DNA of 64,000 nt, from assembly GCF_040676615.1 (NCBI RefSeq), contig NZ_JBFAPI010000012.1:1-64000 (forward strand), written 5' to 3'. The notes under the pieces were generated by a model. That model had not been told where the DNA came from. It did no database searches and was given only the letters and a program-made list of their open reading frames with translations. This DNA comes from Asanoa sp040676615 (GTDB taxonomy: Bacteria > Actinomycetota > Actinomycetes > Mycobacteriales > Micromonosporaceae). Within the stretch, counting starts at the first letter, position 1, and each line of letters opens with the position of its first letter. Position numbers and translations under genes: made by a program. This document shows, piece after piece, positions 34,962 through 43,907 of the stretch.

Positions 34962-36113
34962 TTACACCGGTGACGCCGGGTCCTCCGGCGCTGCCGGCGG
35001 CGCCGGCGGCGCGACGTGGGCGGCGGGGTCCGGGCAGATCACCAAGGGGCCAGGATACGGCGGCGGCGGCCAGGCCGCCCCGCCCGGCCACGGCTGCGCC
35101 GCACCGGCCGGGGGCTCGAACCCGGGCGCGTCCCCGGCCGATCCCGCGTAGCCGGTCGCGGCCGGGTTTCCCGCACCGGAGGCGTAGCCCGCCGCAGGGG
35201 CGTAGCCGGCCGCGGCCGGGTTTCCCGCACCGGGGGCGTAGCCCGGCACGGACATGTAGCCGGTCGCGGGCGCGTAGCCGGCCGCAGGCGCGTAGCCGGC
35301 CGCAGGCGCGTAGCCGGCCGCAGGCGCGTACCCGGCCGCAGGCGCGTAGCCGGCCGCAGGCGCGTACCCGGCCGCAGGCGCGTAGCCGGCCGCAGGCGCG
35401 TAGCCGGCGGCGTACCCGGCGGCAGGCGCATAGCCGGGGTAGCCGACCGGCCAGGCCGGCGCGGGTGGGCGGGGCACGAAATAGCGGTGGGCCGGCGGCA
35501 CCGCGATCAGCACCACGATCGCGATCACCAGGAGCAGTTCGAGCACCGTGCCGATGCTCACGCCGCCGAAGACCGCGTCGTCGAAGGCCGTCGTCCGGGA
35601 GTAGAGGGTGTCGAGGAAACGCGACTCCTGCCACGGCAGGCCGTCCACCGGTACGTCGTCGACGGGCACGTCGCCGATGCCAGGGTCCGCGAGACCGCCG
35701 ACGAAGAACGGGACGGCGAACAGGCCGACGACGCACGGTGCCAGGCCCACCAGGAGGTGGGCGCCCCCGCCGACGAAGACGAGCACCCGGGCGACGTTGC
35801 GGCCCCGGCGCATCGGCACCGCGGTCGCCGCCAGCCAGGCCGCCATCAGCAGCAGCAGGACGCCGGGGACGACGGCGCTGAAGACGTTGGCCGAACGCTC
35901 GTCGCTGATCTCGACCGGGTCCGCGTCGGGCACGAGGGCGACGGCGCGGGAGATCTGTCCGTCGAAGTAGATGGCGTGTGCCACCAGCAGGCCGATCATG
36001 CCGAGCAGCAACGCGACCGCGCCGATCTGGAGCCAGAACGCGACGGTCACCGATGCCGGCCGGGGTGGCCGGGACGCGGCCGACGGCTGCGGATCGGCGG
36101 TGATCAAGGTCAT
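34962..36113 (-). CDS. Membrane protein with long Pro/Ala/Gly/Tyr hexapeptide-repeat tail
   Basis: Function unknown. About 225 residues form four membrane segments (near 22-46, 80-98, 108-140 and 188-210) with a mid loop containing DVPVDDVPVDGLP. Then comes a low-complexity tail of about 150 residues made of AAGYAP hexapeptides, continuing into Pro-rich sequence that ends PEDPASPV. Such Gly/Tyr/Pro tails occur on actinobacterial DUF4190-like and similar envelope proteins and may mediate self-association. Codon use in the repeats is nearly identical from copy to copy. It is 54 bases from the GGDEF gene on the same strand. The ATG at 36113 is the obvious start. Confidence 0.7.
   Translation of the reverse strand: MTLITADPQPSAASRPPRPASVTVAFWLQIGAVALLLGMIGLLVAHAIYFDGQISRAVALVPDADPVEISDERSANVFSAVVPGVLLLLMAAWLAATAVPMRRGRNVARVLVFVGGGAHLLVGLAPCVVGLFAVPFFVGGLADPGIGDVPVDDVPVDGLPWQESRFLDTLYSRTTAFDDAVFGGVSIGTVLELLLVIAIVVLIAVPPAHRYFVPRPPAPAWPVGYPGYAPAAGYAAGYAPAAGYAPAAGYAPAAGYAPAAGYAPAAGYAPAAGYAPAAGYAPATGYMSVPGYAPGAGNPAAAGYAPAAGYASGAGNPAATGYAGSAGDAPGFEPPAGAAQPWPGGAAWPPPPYPGPLVICPDPAAHVAPPAPPAAPEDPASPV
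35268..35432. repeat. Tandem 18-bp repeats encoding AAGYAP
   Basis: About nine near-perfect copies of an 18-base unit (plus strand GCGCGTAGCCGGCCGCAG and close variants such as GCGTACCCGGCCGCAG) lie head to tail inside the membrane-protein gene. Unit identity at the nucleotide level, including third positions, points to recent slippage expansion. Copy number probably varies between strains. Confidence 0.85.
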
Positions 36114-36167
36114 GGCAGGAGAACCTACGTGCCGGCGACGGCCGTCGATTCCCCCGTTCGGCCAGTG

Positions 36168-38051
36168 CTAGCGCGGGTGCTCGTGGAACACTTCGGCGCC
36201 GGAACCGTTGCGTTTGGCCGCGTACATGGCCTCGTCCGCGTCCCGGAGCAGGGCCTCGATCGGCTTGTCGACGCTGACCGCGACGCCGACGCTGGCCGCC
36301 GGGTGCAGGATGTGGTCGTCGATCGACACCGGACGGGCCAGGGCGTCGACGATCCGCCGGGCGGTGTCCGCGGCGGCCCGCTCGGTCGTGTCGACCAAGA
36401 TCACGGTGAACTCGTCGCCGCCCAACCGGGCGACGGTGTCGGCCGGGCGCACGCTGTGCTCGATCCGCCGCGCGGTGATCCGCAGCAACTCGTCGCCGGC
36501 CGGGTGCCCAAACTCGTCGTTGACCTCCTTGAACTGGTCGAGGTCGAGCAGCAGCACCCCGGTGCCCCGGCCGCGGGCGGCGGCGTCGTGCAGTGCCTCC
36601 GCGCGCTCGTTGAACAGCGCGCGGTTGGCCAGGCCGGTGAGCGCGTCGTGGCTGGCGTCGTGCCAGAGCCGTTCCCGCAGCGCGACGGTGTCGGAGACGT
36701 CGCGCACGTTGAGCACCACCCCGGCGACCGCGGGGTCGCCGAGCCGGCCGGTCGCGATCACCTCCAGCCAGACGCGGGCGCCCCCGGCGCGCCGCACCTC
36801 GAGTTCGTCGGTCCCGGTGGTCGACCGGCCGGCCAGCACCGGCGCCAGCAGCCTGTCGAACTGCCGGGCGTCGACCGGGCGCAGGAGGTCGGCAACCGGC
36901 CGACCGACGGCGGCCGACGGGTCCTGCCCGAGCACCGGCCACAGGGCCGGCGTCGTGTAGGTGACCACCCCGGCGCGGTCGAGCACCAGGGTGATGTCGG
37001 TGGCGTGCTCCACCAGCGAGCGGAACCAGCGTTCCCGGCGGCCGACCGCGTCGACGGTCCGGTCGAGCGTGCCGACCAGCCGGGCGTTCTCGACCAGCAA
37101 CGCGTCCTGCCGCACGATGATCAGGCCGGCGATGATCACGGTGCCCATGGCGGTGCCCCAACTGCGCGCGCTCAGCCCCTCGTCGGCGAGTTGCGCGATG
37201 AGCAGCGCCTGCGTGGTGCCGAGGGCGACCAGCGGCGCCGCGAGCCGGGTGCGGCGGCCCTCGAACAGCGGAGCGGCGGTCGTCAACTGCGCCAGGCATG
37301 GCGCGGCGGCGAGCAGCAGCGCCGGCAGCAACCGGATGACCAGCACCCACTCACTGTCGTCGGCGTTCATGACCTGCGGGTTCAGTGCGCGTTCGAGCCC
37401 GTGCAGGGCGGCGGCCACACCGATGCAGACGCCGGTGGCGACCGGGAACGGCGCCGCACCGGTGACCAGCAGGTGCGTGACGGCGAACGCCGAGACGAGC
37501 AGGATGATCGCGCCGACGGCCGTCCAGACCCGGTCCTCGGGCTGCTCGGCGCTGAGCGCACCGGTCAGCGCGATCGTCCAGATGAAGACCGCGGCCGCCA
37601 CCAGGACCGTGCCGGCGTCGACCCACAGGTCGCGCCGGGCCGGGCCGCCGCGCTCGATGCAGACGAAGATGAAGGCCAGCAGCCACGCGGATCCGATCGT
37701 GACCAGCGCGGTCGGCGCGGTCCAGGCGGTGCTGTGCAGCCCGGGTTCGACGGCCACGTCGACCGATCGCAGCACCGCGGCGGCGACGAATATGACGCCG
37801 CTGACCGTGGCCGCCCGCCAGAACTGGCGGGCCCCGGGCGAGTCGCGGCGGCGGTCCGCCAGTTGCCAGGACAGCCCGGCGAACGCGACGAAGCACGCGG
37901 ACTGGGTCACCCACGAGGTGACCGCCGGAGCCGGGCCGGTGAGGATCAGGATGGTGGCGGTGACGAACGTGCCCAGGAGTAGCCAGAGCCAGGGCCTGGC
38001 CAGCACACCGCCGGCGGGCCCCACGCTCCTGCCAAGCTCGGCCGCCGTCAA
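36168..38051 (-). CDS. Membrane PAS-GGDEF diguanylate cyclase
   Basis: Predicted to make cyclic di-GMP from two GTP. The N-terminal half (about 20-330) has some eight to nine membrane helices, forming a MASE-like sensor. A PAS domain follows (about 355-470), then the GGDEF domain (about 475-627). The active site RLGGDEF is intact and an RxxD inhibitory site (RPAD) sits five residues before it, so product inhibition is likely. No EAL domain. The start is uncertain: TTG at 38051 or GTG at 38024, neither with a well-spaced ribosome site. The frame opens as far as 38249. The gene lies 40 bases after the PH-domain gene. Confidence 0.82.
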   Translation of the reverse strand: MTAAELGRSVGPAGGVLARPWLWLLLGTFVTATILILTGPAPAVTSWVTQSACFVAFAGLSWQLADRRRDSPGARQFWRAATVSGVIFVAAAVLRSVDVAVEPGLHSTAWTAPTALVTIGSAWLLAFIFVCIERGGPARRDLWVDAGTVLVAAAVFIWTIALTGALSAEQPEDRVWTAVGAIILLVSAFAVTHLLVTGAAPFPVATGVCIGVAAALHGLERALNPQVMNADDSEWVLVIRLLPALLLAAAPCLAQLTTAAPLFEGRRTRLAAPLVALGTTQALLIAQLADEGLSARSWGTAMGTVIIAGLIIVRQDALLVENARLVGTLDRTVDAVGRRERWFRSLVEHATDITLVLDRAGVVTYTTPALWPVLGQDPSAAVGRPVADLLRPVDARQFDRLLAPVLAGRSTTGTDELEVRRAGGARVWLEVIATGRLGDPAVAGVVLNVRDVSDTVALRERLWHDASHDALTGLANRALFNERAEALHDAAARGRGTGVLLLDLDQFKEVNDEFGHPAGDELLRITARRIEHSVRPADTVARLGGDEFTVILVDTTERAAADTARRIVDALARPVSIDDHILHPAASVGVAVSVDKPIEALLRDADEAMYAAKRNGSGAEVFHEHPR

Positions 38052-38091
38052 GCCCCCATGACACCACGCCGGCCGCCGACGCGAGGGACTT

Positions 38092-38601
38092 TCAGCCCGA
38101 TTCGGCCGTCGCTGTCGCGTTCTGGTGTGCGGCCAGCAGGTGGCGGAGGGCGCGGACGCCGGCCAGCGCGTACTCCCGGTCGACGAACTGAAGCGCGACG
38201 ATCGTGACCAGTTCGTCGTCGTGGAGTTCGGCGCCCGCGAACGAGACACCGCGCTCGAAGCGGATCGCCCGGACCACCTCCCAGGGGAGGTCGTAGGAGC
38301 CGATGACGTTGCGAATCCGGATGCCCGTGGCGTCGGCGTCGACCCGCGGGCGCAGGAACAGCAGGATGCCGGCGGCGAACGCCAGGCCCAGGCCGATCAT
38401 CGCGGTCTGGTCGCCGCGCTGGAAGACGGCCTGGCCCTCGCCGGTCGAGCCGGTCAGGCCGAAGCTGACGGCGGTGAAGACGATCACGACGGCCGCGGCC
38501 GCGATGATCGCGACCTTGCGGGCCCGCTGCGGGCGGAAGGTCACCGTGCCGGCCGGGTCTGTTGACGCCGTGTCACTGGTCACGGCAGCCCAGTCTGCCA
38601 C
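38092..38601 (-). CDS. PH-domain membrane protein downstream of hisG
   Basis: A 169-residue protein with a short N-terminal cytoplasmic region, two membrane helices (about 30-50 and 66-84) and a C-terminal bacterial PH-like domain with RVDADATGIRIRNVIGSYDLPWEVVRAIRF. This is the small membrane PH protein that commonly follows hisG or ribH in actinobacteria. Function unknown. The open frame starts with GTG at 38601. A GTG at 38583 (MTSDTASTDPAG) is equally likely. It is 18 bases from hisG. Confidence 0.72.
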   Translation of the reverse strand: MADWAAVTSDTASTDPAGTVTFRPQRARKVAIIAAAAVVIVFTAVSFGLTGSTGEGQAVFQRGDQTAMIGLGLAFAAGILLFLRPRVDADATGIRIRNVIGSYDLPWEVVRAIRFERGVSFAGAELHDDELVTIVALQFVDREYALAGVRALRHLLAAHQNATATAESG

Positions 38602-38619
38602 AGCGGGCCGCGGGCCCGG

Positions 38620-39462
38620 TCAGAGGCGACAGTTGTGGATGCCGGTGACCAGGATCGCGCGGGCGCCCAGGTCGTACAGCTCATCCATGATCTTGTGCAC
38701 GTCGGTGCGCAGCACCATCGCCTGGACCGCGACCCAGCCCTCGCGGTGCAGCGGCGAGACCGTCGGCGACTCGATGCCCGGCGTGAGCGCGGTGGCCTGC
38801 TCGAGCAGGTCGGCCCGCACGTCGTAGGCGAGCATCACGTAGCGGCGGGCGACCAACACCCCTTGCAGGCGGCGGATCAGCTGGGCCACCGGCGCCGAGG
38901 AGACCGAGTCCCGCCCGATCAACAACGCCGACGAGGTCAGGATCGGGTCGCCGAGCACGGCCAGGCCGGCCTGGCGCAGGGTGGCGCCGGTCTGCACGAC
39001 GTCGGCGACCACGTCGGCCACGCCGAGCCGGACCGCGTTCTCGACGGCGCCGTCGAGCCGGATCACCTGGGCGGCGATGTTGTTGTCGGCCAGGTAGCGG
39101 TTGACCACCCCCGGGAACGAGGTGGCCACCCGCCGGCCGGCGATCTCGTCGACCGTGGTCAGCGTCGCCGGGCTCGCGGCGAACCGGAAGCTGGCGCCCG
39201 CGAAGTCGAGGTCGAGCAGTTCGTCGGCCGGGCTGCCGGCGTCGACCAGCAGGTCGCGGCCGGTGATGCCGAGGTCGAGGTCGCCGGAGCCGACGTAGGT
39301 GGCGATGTCGCGGGGGCGCAGGTAGAAGAACTCGACGTCGTTGGACTCGTCGCGGCAGACCAGGTCACGTTCGTCGGTGCGCTGGCGGTAGCCCGCCTCG
39401 CGCAGCATCTCAGCGGCCGGACGGGAAAGGGTGCCTTTGTTGGGCACGGCGATGCGCAGCAT
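38620..39462 (-). CDS. hisG: ATP phosphoribosyltransferase (long form)
   Basis: First and feedback-controlled step of histidine biosynthesis: ATP plus PRPP to phosphoribosyl-ATP. It starts MLRIAVPNKGTLSRPA and has the catalytic domain with GITGRDLLVD and the PRPP loop in DVVADVVQTGATLRQAGL. The C-terminal ACT-like regulatory domain (about 210-280) with YVMLAYDVRADLL makes it the hexameric long form that does not need HisZ. The ATG at 39462 has GAGGAG eight bases upstream. hisE is 47 bases upstream in the same operon. Confidence 0.95.
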   Translation of the reverse strand: MLRIAVPNKGTLSRPAAEMLREAGYRQRTDERDLVCRDESNDVEFFYLRPRDIATYVGSGDLDLGITGRDLLVDAGSPADELLDLDFAGASFRFAASPATLTTVDEIAGRRVATSFPGVVNRYLADNNIAAQVIRLDGAVENAVRLGVADVVADVVQTGATLRQAGLAVLGDPILTSSALLIGRDSVSSAPVAQLIRRLQGVLVARRYVMLAYDVRADLLEQATALTPGIESPTVSPLHREGWVAVQAMVLRTDVHKIMDELYDLGARAILVTGIHNCRL

Positions 39463-39509
39463 TTCTGGAGCTCCTCTGGAAGGCGTCGAACCGGTGAGCG
39501 GAGGCGGGC

Positions 39510-39773
39510 TCACAGATGTCGGTAGACGTCTTCCAACTTCAGGCCGCTGGCCAGCATCAGCACCTGGGCCTGGTAGAGCAGCTGCGAGATCTCCTCGGCG
39601 GCCCGCTCCGGGCCCTCGTGCTCGGCGGCCATCCACGCCTCGGCCGCCTCCTCGACGACCTTCTTGCCGATCGCGTGCACCCCGCGCTCGAGCGCGGCGA
39701 CGGTGCCGGAGCCCGGCGTGCCGGCCTCGGCCTTCGCCTGCAACTCGGCGAAGAGTTCCTCGAACGTCTTCAC
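39510..39773 (-). CDS. hisE: Phosphoribosyl-ATP pyrophosphatase
   Basis: Second step of histidine biosynthesis: hydrolyses phosphoribosyl-ATP to phosphoribosyl-AMP. It is an 87-residue all-alpha MazG-like protein with KTFEELFAELQ, GTVAALERGVHAIGKKVVEEAAEAWMAA and EEISQLLYQAQVLML carrying the metal-binding acidic residues. It ends in the family-typical DVYRHL. The GTG at 39773 gives the conserved N-terminus VKTFEEL. The frame opens to a TTG at 39785. It is coupled with hisG. Confidence 0.94.
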   Translation of the reverse strand: MKTFEELFAELQAKAEAGTPGSGTVAALERGVHAIGKKVVEEAAEAWMAAEHEGPERAAEEISQLLYQAQVLMLASGLKLEDVYRHL

Positions 39774-39820
39774 GCAGCCATCCAACCAGGCAGCGACGCG
39801 GCCGCCGAACCCGCCCGGGC

Positions 39821-40690
39821 CTATCCCACCTGGAAGGAATGGTCGTCGGTGCCGCCGCCGGCCGTCACGGTGACGGTGTAGCGGCCGGGCCGCACCGCGA
39901 CGCCGAGGTTGGCCTCCCCCTGCGCGGGGCTGCCGCCGGTCAGCGCGACGTCCTGCTCCAGCACGACGCGGCCGGTGCCGTCGGTGATCCGCACGTGCGC
40001 CGTCGACGCGAAGCCGGCGATGTGCAGGTCGAGATCCGGGCCCACCGTCTCACCCTCCTGGGGGTTGATCAGCCAGACCGGCGCGAGCGTGTCGACGGCG
40101 GAGGCACGCCGGAGCGCCGCACCGCCACCGATACGGACGCCCTTCAGCCCGCCGATCGCGGTCACCGTCCAGACCAGTTGCTGCGCCGCGATCGGCGTCA
40201 GGCTGGCCGCGCCGGCGAGTCGGACGGTGGCGACGTCGCCCCTGACGGTGACGTCCCGCACCGCGATGCCGGCCGGCCAGGCGGTGGCGTAGTCGGGGTC
40301 GGCCGGCGCGCCGCCGAACATCACGCCCAGCGCCGCCCGCGCCTGGTCCTCCACCGAGTCGGACGCCGGCGTCACCCGGTGGAACTCGCGCACCAGCCGG
40401 TCGTCGCGGTCGGGGCCGACGTAGTAGACGGCGAGCAGCCGCTCCACCGCGGTCGGCCGGGTCGCCGCGGGCCGCTCGGGCGGCGCCGGCCGCGGTGCGT
40501 CGAGCACGAAGAACGCGACCGTCGCGGCCGTCGCGGTGGCCAGGCCGGCGCCGATCCAGGCATTGACAGTGAATCGGGTACGCCGCCGCCGCGTCGCCGC
40601 CCGGATCGTGGCCAGGGCGTCCGGCCGCACCTCGACCGTGGCCGCCTCGGTATCCAGCGCGCGCCGGATGATCTCGTCGACGTTCGTCAC
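39821..40690 (-). CDS. GerMN/Gmad2-domain membrane-anchored protein linked to an ECF sigma factor
   Basis: Function unknown. The cytoplasmic N-terminus (about 1-42, Arg-rich end) and one membrane segment (about 44-66) are laid out as in anti-sigma factors. The extracytoplasmic part contains a GerMN-like domain (about 75-180, VERLLAVYYVG, VRDVTVRGDVATVRLAGA) and a Gmad2 immunoglobulin-like domain (about 195-289, PVWLINPQEGETVG, ending DDHSFQVG). GTG at 40690 overlaps the sigma gene stop by four bases. Translational coupling suggests that it senses an envelope signal for the sigma factor, although no recognisable anti-sigma motif is seen. Confidence 0.75.
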   Translation of the reverse strand: MTNVDEIIRRALDTEAATVEVRPDALATIRAATRRRRTRFTVNAWIGAGLATATAATVAFFVLDAPRPAPPERPAATRPTAVERLLAVYYVGPDRDDRLVREFHRVTPASDSVEDQARAALGVMFGGAPADPDYATAWPAGIAVRDVTVRGDVATVRLAGAASLTPIAAQQLVWTVTAIGGLKGVRIGGGAALRRASAVDTLAPVWLINPQEGETVGPDLDLHIAGFASTAHVRITDGTGRVVLEQDVALTGGSPAQGEANLGVAVRPGRYTVTVTAGGGTDDHSFQVG

Positions 40691-41205
40691 AGCCGCTCCA
40701 GGGTCAGGCGCAGGGCGGCGACGCCGCGGGACAGGTGGCTCTTGACCGCACCGCGGCTGACGCCCATCGCCTCGGCCATCTGCGCCTCGGACAGGTCGGC
40801 GTAGTAGCGCAGCACGATCGCCTCCCGCTGGCGCGACGGCAGCCGGCGGAGCGCGGCCACCACCGCCGCCTGGGTGAGCAGGTCGAGGGCGCCGGCCTCG
40901 GCGCTCTGCACGTCCGGGGGCGGGCGGCTCGCGGCCAGGTGGGCGTCGACCACCCGACGGTGCCGCAGCGCCGACCGGCAGCCGTTGACGACGGTGACGC
41001 GCAGGTAGGCCAGCGCCTTGTCAGGATCGCGGAGGCGGTGCCAACGGGTGTGCAGCCGGACATACGCGTCCTGCACGATCTCCTCCGCCAGGCCGCGCTC
41101 GTGCAGCAGCAGGCTAGCGAGCCGCACCATCGGCCGGTAGTGCGCGCCGAAGAGATGGGTGACCGCCTCGTCGGCGTTCCATTCGGTGTTCGGTCGCTCG
41201 CCCAT
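40687..41205 (-). CDS. ECF (SigE-like, sigma-70 family) RNA polymerase sigma factor
   Basis: A 172-residue sigma factor with region 2 (HYRPMVRLASLLLHERGLAEEIVQDAYVRLH) and region 4 (LRRLPSRQREAIVLRYYADLSEAQMAEAMGVSRGAVKSHLSRG), the helix-turn-helix that reads the -35 element. Regions 1.1 and 3 are absent, as in ECF factors. ATG at 41205 has GGAG just upstream. An upstream GTG at 41244 adds residues without similarity. It is divergent from an amino-acid transporter and co-transcribed with the GerMN/Gmad2 membrane gene. Confidence 0.9.
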   Translation of the reverse strand: MGERPNTEWNADEAVTHLFGAHYRPMVRLASLLLHERGLAEEIVQDAYVRLHTRWHRLRDPDKALAYLRVTVVNGCRSALRHRRVVDAHLAASRPPPDVQSAEAGALDLLTQAAVVAALRRLPSRQREAIVLRYYADLSEAQMAEAMGVSRGAVKSHLSRGVAALRLTLERL

Positions 41206-41381
41206 GCGGCTCCGGGGACGCGGCGCGGTCAGCTCGGCTCGCACGCGAGGATGACGCGCGGGCCTCGGATCCGGTTTACCGCCCGCCGGGAACGTACGCC
41301 ATGGGTCGAATGTCCAAATTCCCGACCAGTGTGATAGGGAACTCGATGGACGTTCACCTTCGCGTCTCTAAGCTGTCCCAC

Positions 41382-42251
41382 ATGTCCAGGCGAGCTACCC
41401 CCCTCGCGGTCGCTGTCGCGGCCGCCCTCATCACCACCCTCGCGGCGTGCGCGCCCGAGGAGACGCCGGAGGCCGCGCCGTCGGGGTCGGCCGCCGCCGC
41501 GTCGTGCACAAAGGACTCCCTCCAGACCAAGACCGCCGGCAAGCTGACGGTCGCCACCGACGACCCGGGCTACGAGCCGTGGGTGGTCGACAACAAGCCC
41601 GAGTCGGGCGAGGGCTTCGAGTCCGCGGTCGCCTACGCCGTCGCCGAGCAACTCGGTTACGCCAAGGCCGACGTGACCTGGACCCGGGTCACCTTCAACA
41701 ACGCGATCGCGCCGGGCCCGAAGGCCTTCGACTTCGACATCAACCAGTTCTCGGTCACCCCCGAGCGGCAGCAGGCGGTCGACTTCTCGTCGCCCTACTA
41801 CCTCGTGCGGCAGACCGTGATCTCGCTCAAGTCGTCGAAGATCGCCAACGCGAGGTCGATCGCCGAGCTGAAGTCGGCGAAGCTGGGCGCCCAGGTCGGC
41901 ACCACCAGCTTCCAGGCGGTCAACGAACTGATCAAGCCGAGCAGCCAGCCACAGGTCTACAACACCAACGAAGACGCCAAGAAGGCGCTGGAGAACGGCC
42001 AGATCGACGGCCTGGTCGTCGACCTGCCGACGGCGTTCTACATGACCGGCGCCGAGCTGACCGACGGCAAGATCGTCGGGCAGCTTCCGCAGGTGGGCAC
42101 GCCCGAGACGTTCGGCCTGCTGCTCGACAAGGGCTCACCGCTGACCAGGTGCGTGAGCGGCGCCGTCGACAAGCTCCGCGACGGCGGCCAGCTCGCCGGG
42201 CTGGAGAAGAAGTGGCTCGCCGACACGGCGGGCGCGCCCGAACTCTCGTGA
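41382..42251 (+). CDS. Amino-acid ABC transporter substrate-binding lipoprotein
   Basis: Captures a polar amino acid outside the membrane for the adjacent transporter. It has a lipoprotein signal with lipobox LAAC and the modified cysteine at residue 23, a Pro/Ser/Ala linker, then an SBP_bac_3 fold: GKLTVATDDPGYEPWV, GFESAVAYAVAEQLGY, FDINQFSVTPERQQAVDFSSPYY and GQVGTTSF-type segments. ATG at 41382 lies seven bases after TAAGCT, so the message is probably leaderless. The frame is open from 41301. GTGA overlap with the permease gene. Confidence 0.9.
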   Translation: MSRRATPLAVAVAAALITTLAACAPEETPEAAPSGSAAAASCTKDSLQTKTAGKLTVATDDPGYEPWVVDNKPESGEGFESAVAYAVAEQLGYAKADVTWTRVTFNNAIAPGPKAFDFDINQFSVTPERQQAVDFSSPYYLVRQTVISLKSSKIANARSIAELKSAKLGAQVGTTSFQAVNELIKPSSQPQVYNTNEDAKKALENGQIDGLVVDLPTAFYMTGAELTDGKIVGQLPQVGTPETFGLLLDKGSPLTRCVSGAVDKLRDGGQLAGLEKKWLADTAGAPELS

Positions 42252-43084
42252 CCCAGCCCCTCTCGGCTGTCCAGCAGGACCGGATCGCCTGGCGGCGACG
42301 CCAGACGATCCGGTCGATCCTGGTCGCCGCCGTCTCCACCGCGGTGGTCGGCGTGCTGCTGGTGGTCGCGGTCACCGGCGCGCCCGGCTGGGACCGGGTC
42401 CGGCAGAGCTTCCTCGACCCGTCGATCGCCGCCGACGCGCTGCCCGACATCCTGCGCGGGCTCTGGCTCAACCTCCGGCTGCTGTTCTTCTGCGCGCTCG
42501 GCTCGCTCGGCCTGGGCCTGGTGATCGCGCTGCTGCGTACCCTGCGCGGTCCGGTCTTCTTCCCGGTCCGCGCGCTCGCGGTCAGCTACACCTACACGTT
42601 CCGCGGCCTGCCGCTGATCATCGTGATCTACGTGCTCACCCTGGGCGTCCCCGGCCTGCGCCTGCAGGGCATGCCCTCGGTGCTGGTGCTCGGCGGCGCG
42701 GCGCTGGTGCTGACCTACTCGGGCTACATCGCCGAGGTGTTCCGCGCCGGCATCGAGTCGGTGCACCCGAGCCAGGTCGCGGCCGCGCGGTCGCTGGGCC
42801 TGAGCTACCGGCAGGCGATGCGCCACGTGGTGCTGCCCCAGGCGGTCCGCCGGGTGGCGCCGCCGCTGCTGAACGACACCGTCGCGCTGCAGAAGGACGT
42901 GGGCCTGGTCTCGCTGGCGGGCCCGATCGACGCGGTCCGCGCGGCGCAGATCTCCACCGCCGAACACTTCAACTACACGCCCTACATCGTCGCGGGGGTG
43001 CTCTTCGTGCTGCTCGCCATCCCGCTGATCGCGGTCACCGACTGGGTGACGCTGCGGGCCGCCCGCCGGCAGGCCGGCCGATGA
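42248..43084 (+). CDS. Amino-acid ABC transporter permease (HisM/GlnP type)
   Basis: Integral membrane subunit of a polar amino-acid uptake transporter. The 278 residues contain an N-terminal helix (about 24-46), then the permease core with TYTFRGLPLIIVIYVL and the EAA loop AARSLGLSYRQAMRHVVLPQAVRRVAPPLLND that contacts the ATPase. GTG at 42248 shares four bases with the lipoprotein stop, and the stop shares four bases with the ATPase start, so all three subunits are translationally coupled. Only one permease gene is present, implying a homodimer. Confidence 0.9.
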   Translation: MTQPLSAVQQDRIAWRRRQTIRSILVAAVSTAVVGVLLVVAVTGAPGWDRVRQSFLDPSIAADALPDILRGLWLNLRLLFFCALGSLGLGLVIALLRTLRGPVFFPVRALAVSYTYTFRGLPLIIVIYVLTLGVPGLRLQGMPSVLVLGGAALVLTYSGYIAEVFRAGIESVHPSQVAAARSLGLSYRQAMRHVVLPQAVRRVAPPLLNDTVALQKDVGLVSLAGPIDAVRAAQISTAEHFNYTPYIVAGVLFVLLAIPLIAVTDWVTLRAARRQAGR

Positions 43085-43821
43085 CCGCCGTGCTGTCGTG
43101 CCAGGGCGTCCGCAAGGTCTTCGGGTCGTCCGTGGTGCTCGACGGGCTGGATCTCGAGGTGGCCGAGCACGAGGTGGTGGCGCTGATCGGCGCGTCCGGC
43201 TCGGGCAAGTCGACGCTGCTGCGCTGCGTCAACCTGCTGGAAGACCTCGACGACGGCACGATCCACCTGGACGGCTCGCACATCACCGATCCGAGGATCA
43301 ACCCCGATCTCGTACGCCGGAAGATCGGCATCGTCTTCCAGGCGTACAACCTGTTCCCGCACCTGTCGGTCCTGGACAACATCACCCTCGCGCCGGTCCG
43401 CGTGCACAAGCGCCCGAAGGCCGAGGCCCGCGACCAGGCGCTGGCGTTGCTGACCCGGATCGGCCTGGCCGACAAGGCCGACGCCTATCCCGACCGCCTG
43501 TCCGGTGGCCAGCAGCAGCGGGTCGCGATCGTGCGCGCGCTGGTCAACTCACCCAGGTTGTTGCTGCTCGACGAGGTCACGTCGGCGCTGGACCCGGAAC
43601 TGGTCGGCGAGGTGCTCGACCTGATCCGCGACCTCAAGGCCGACGGCATGACCATGGTCCTGGCCACCCACGAGATGACGTTCGCGCGGCAGGTGGCCGA
43701 CCGCGTCTGCTTCCTCGACGCCGGCCGCATCCTGGAGCAGGGCCCGCCGGAGCAGGTCCTCGACAACCCGGCCGAGCCACGCACCCAACAGTTCCTCCGC
43801 CGCCTGGCACCGACCGCGTAG
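43081..43821 (+). CDS. Amino-acid ABC transporter ATP-binding protein
   Basis: Energises uptake. Walker A GASGSGKS (37-44), Q-loop FQAYNLFPH, signature LSGGQQQR (140-147), Walker B LLLLD with E next (about 160-166), and the switch histidine in LATHEMTFARQVAD are all intact. The last part, FLDAGRILEQGPPEQVL, is typical of the polar amino-acid (GlnQ/HisP) group. It has 246 residues and is the third gene of the lipoprotein-permease-ATPase operon. Confidence 0.93.
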   Translation: MTAVLSCQGVRKVFGSSVVLDGLDLEVAEHEVVALIGASGSGKSTLLRCVNLLEDLDDGTIHLDGSHITDPRINPDLVRRKIGIVFQAYNLFPHLSVLDNITLAPVRVHKRPKAEARDQALALLTRIGLADKADAYPDRLSGGQQQRVAIVRALVNSPRLLLLDEVTSALDPELVGEVLDLIRDLKADGMTMVLATHEMTFARQVADRVCFLDAGRILEQGPPEQVLDNPAEPRTQQFLRRLAPTA

Positions 43822-43907
43822 CTTCACCGGCGCTGCGTGTCCAGGACCCGGGCATGGCATACCCATCCCAGGCCAAAGCCGGCGAGAATGTTCGCATAAT
43901 CAACAGA

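Noticed and set aside
35268..35432. CRISPR-like regular repeats
   Set aside because: The units are contiguous 18-bp repeats without spacers and encode a protein tail. The same holds for the 30-bp units at 59435-59690.
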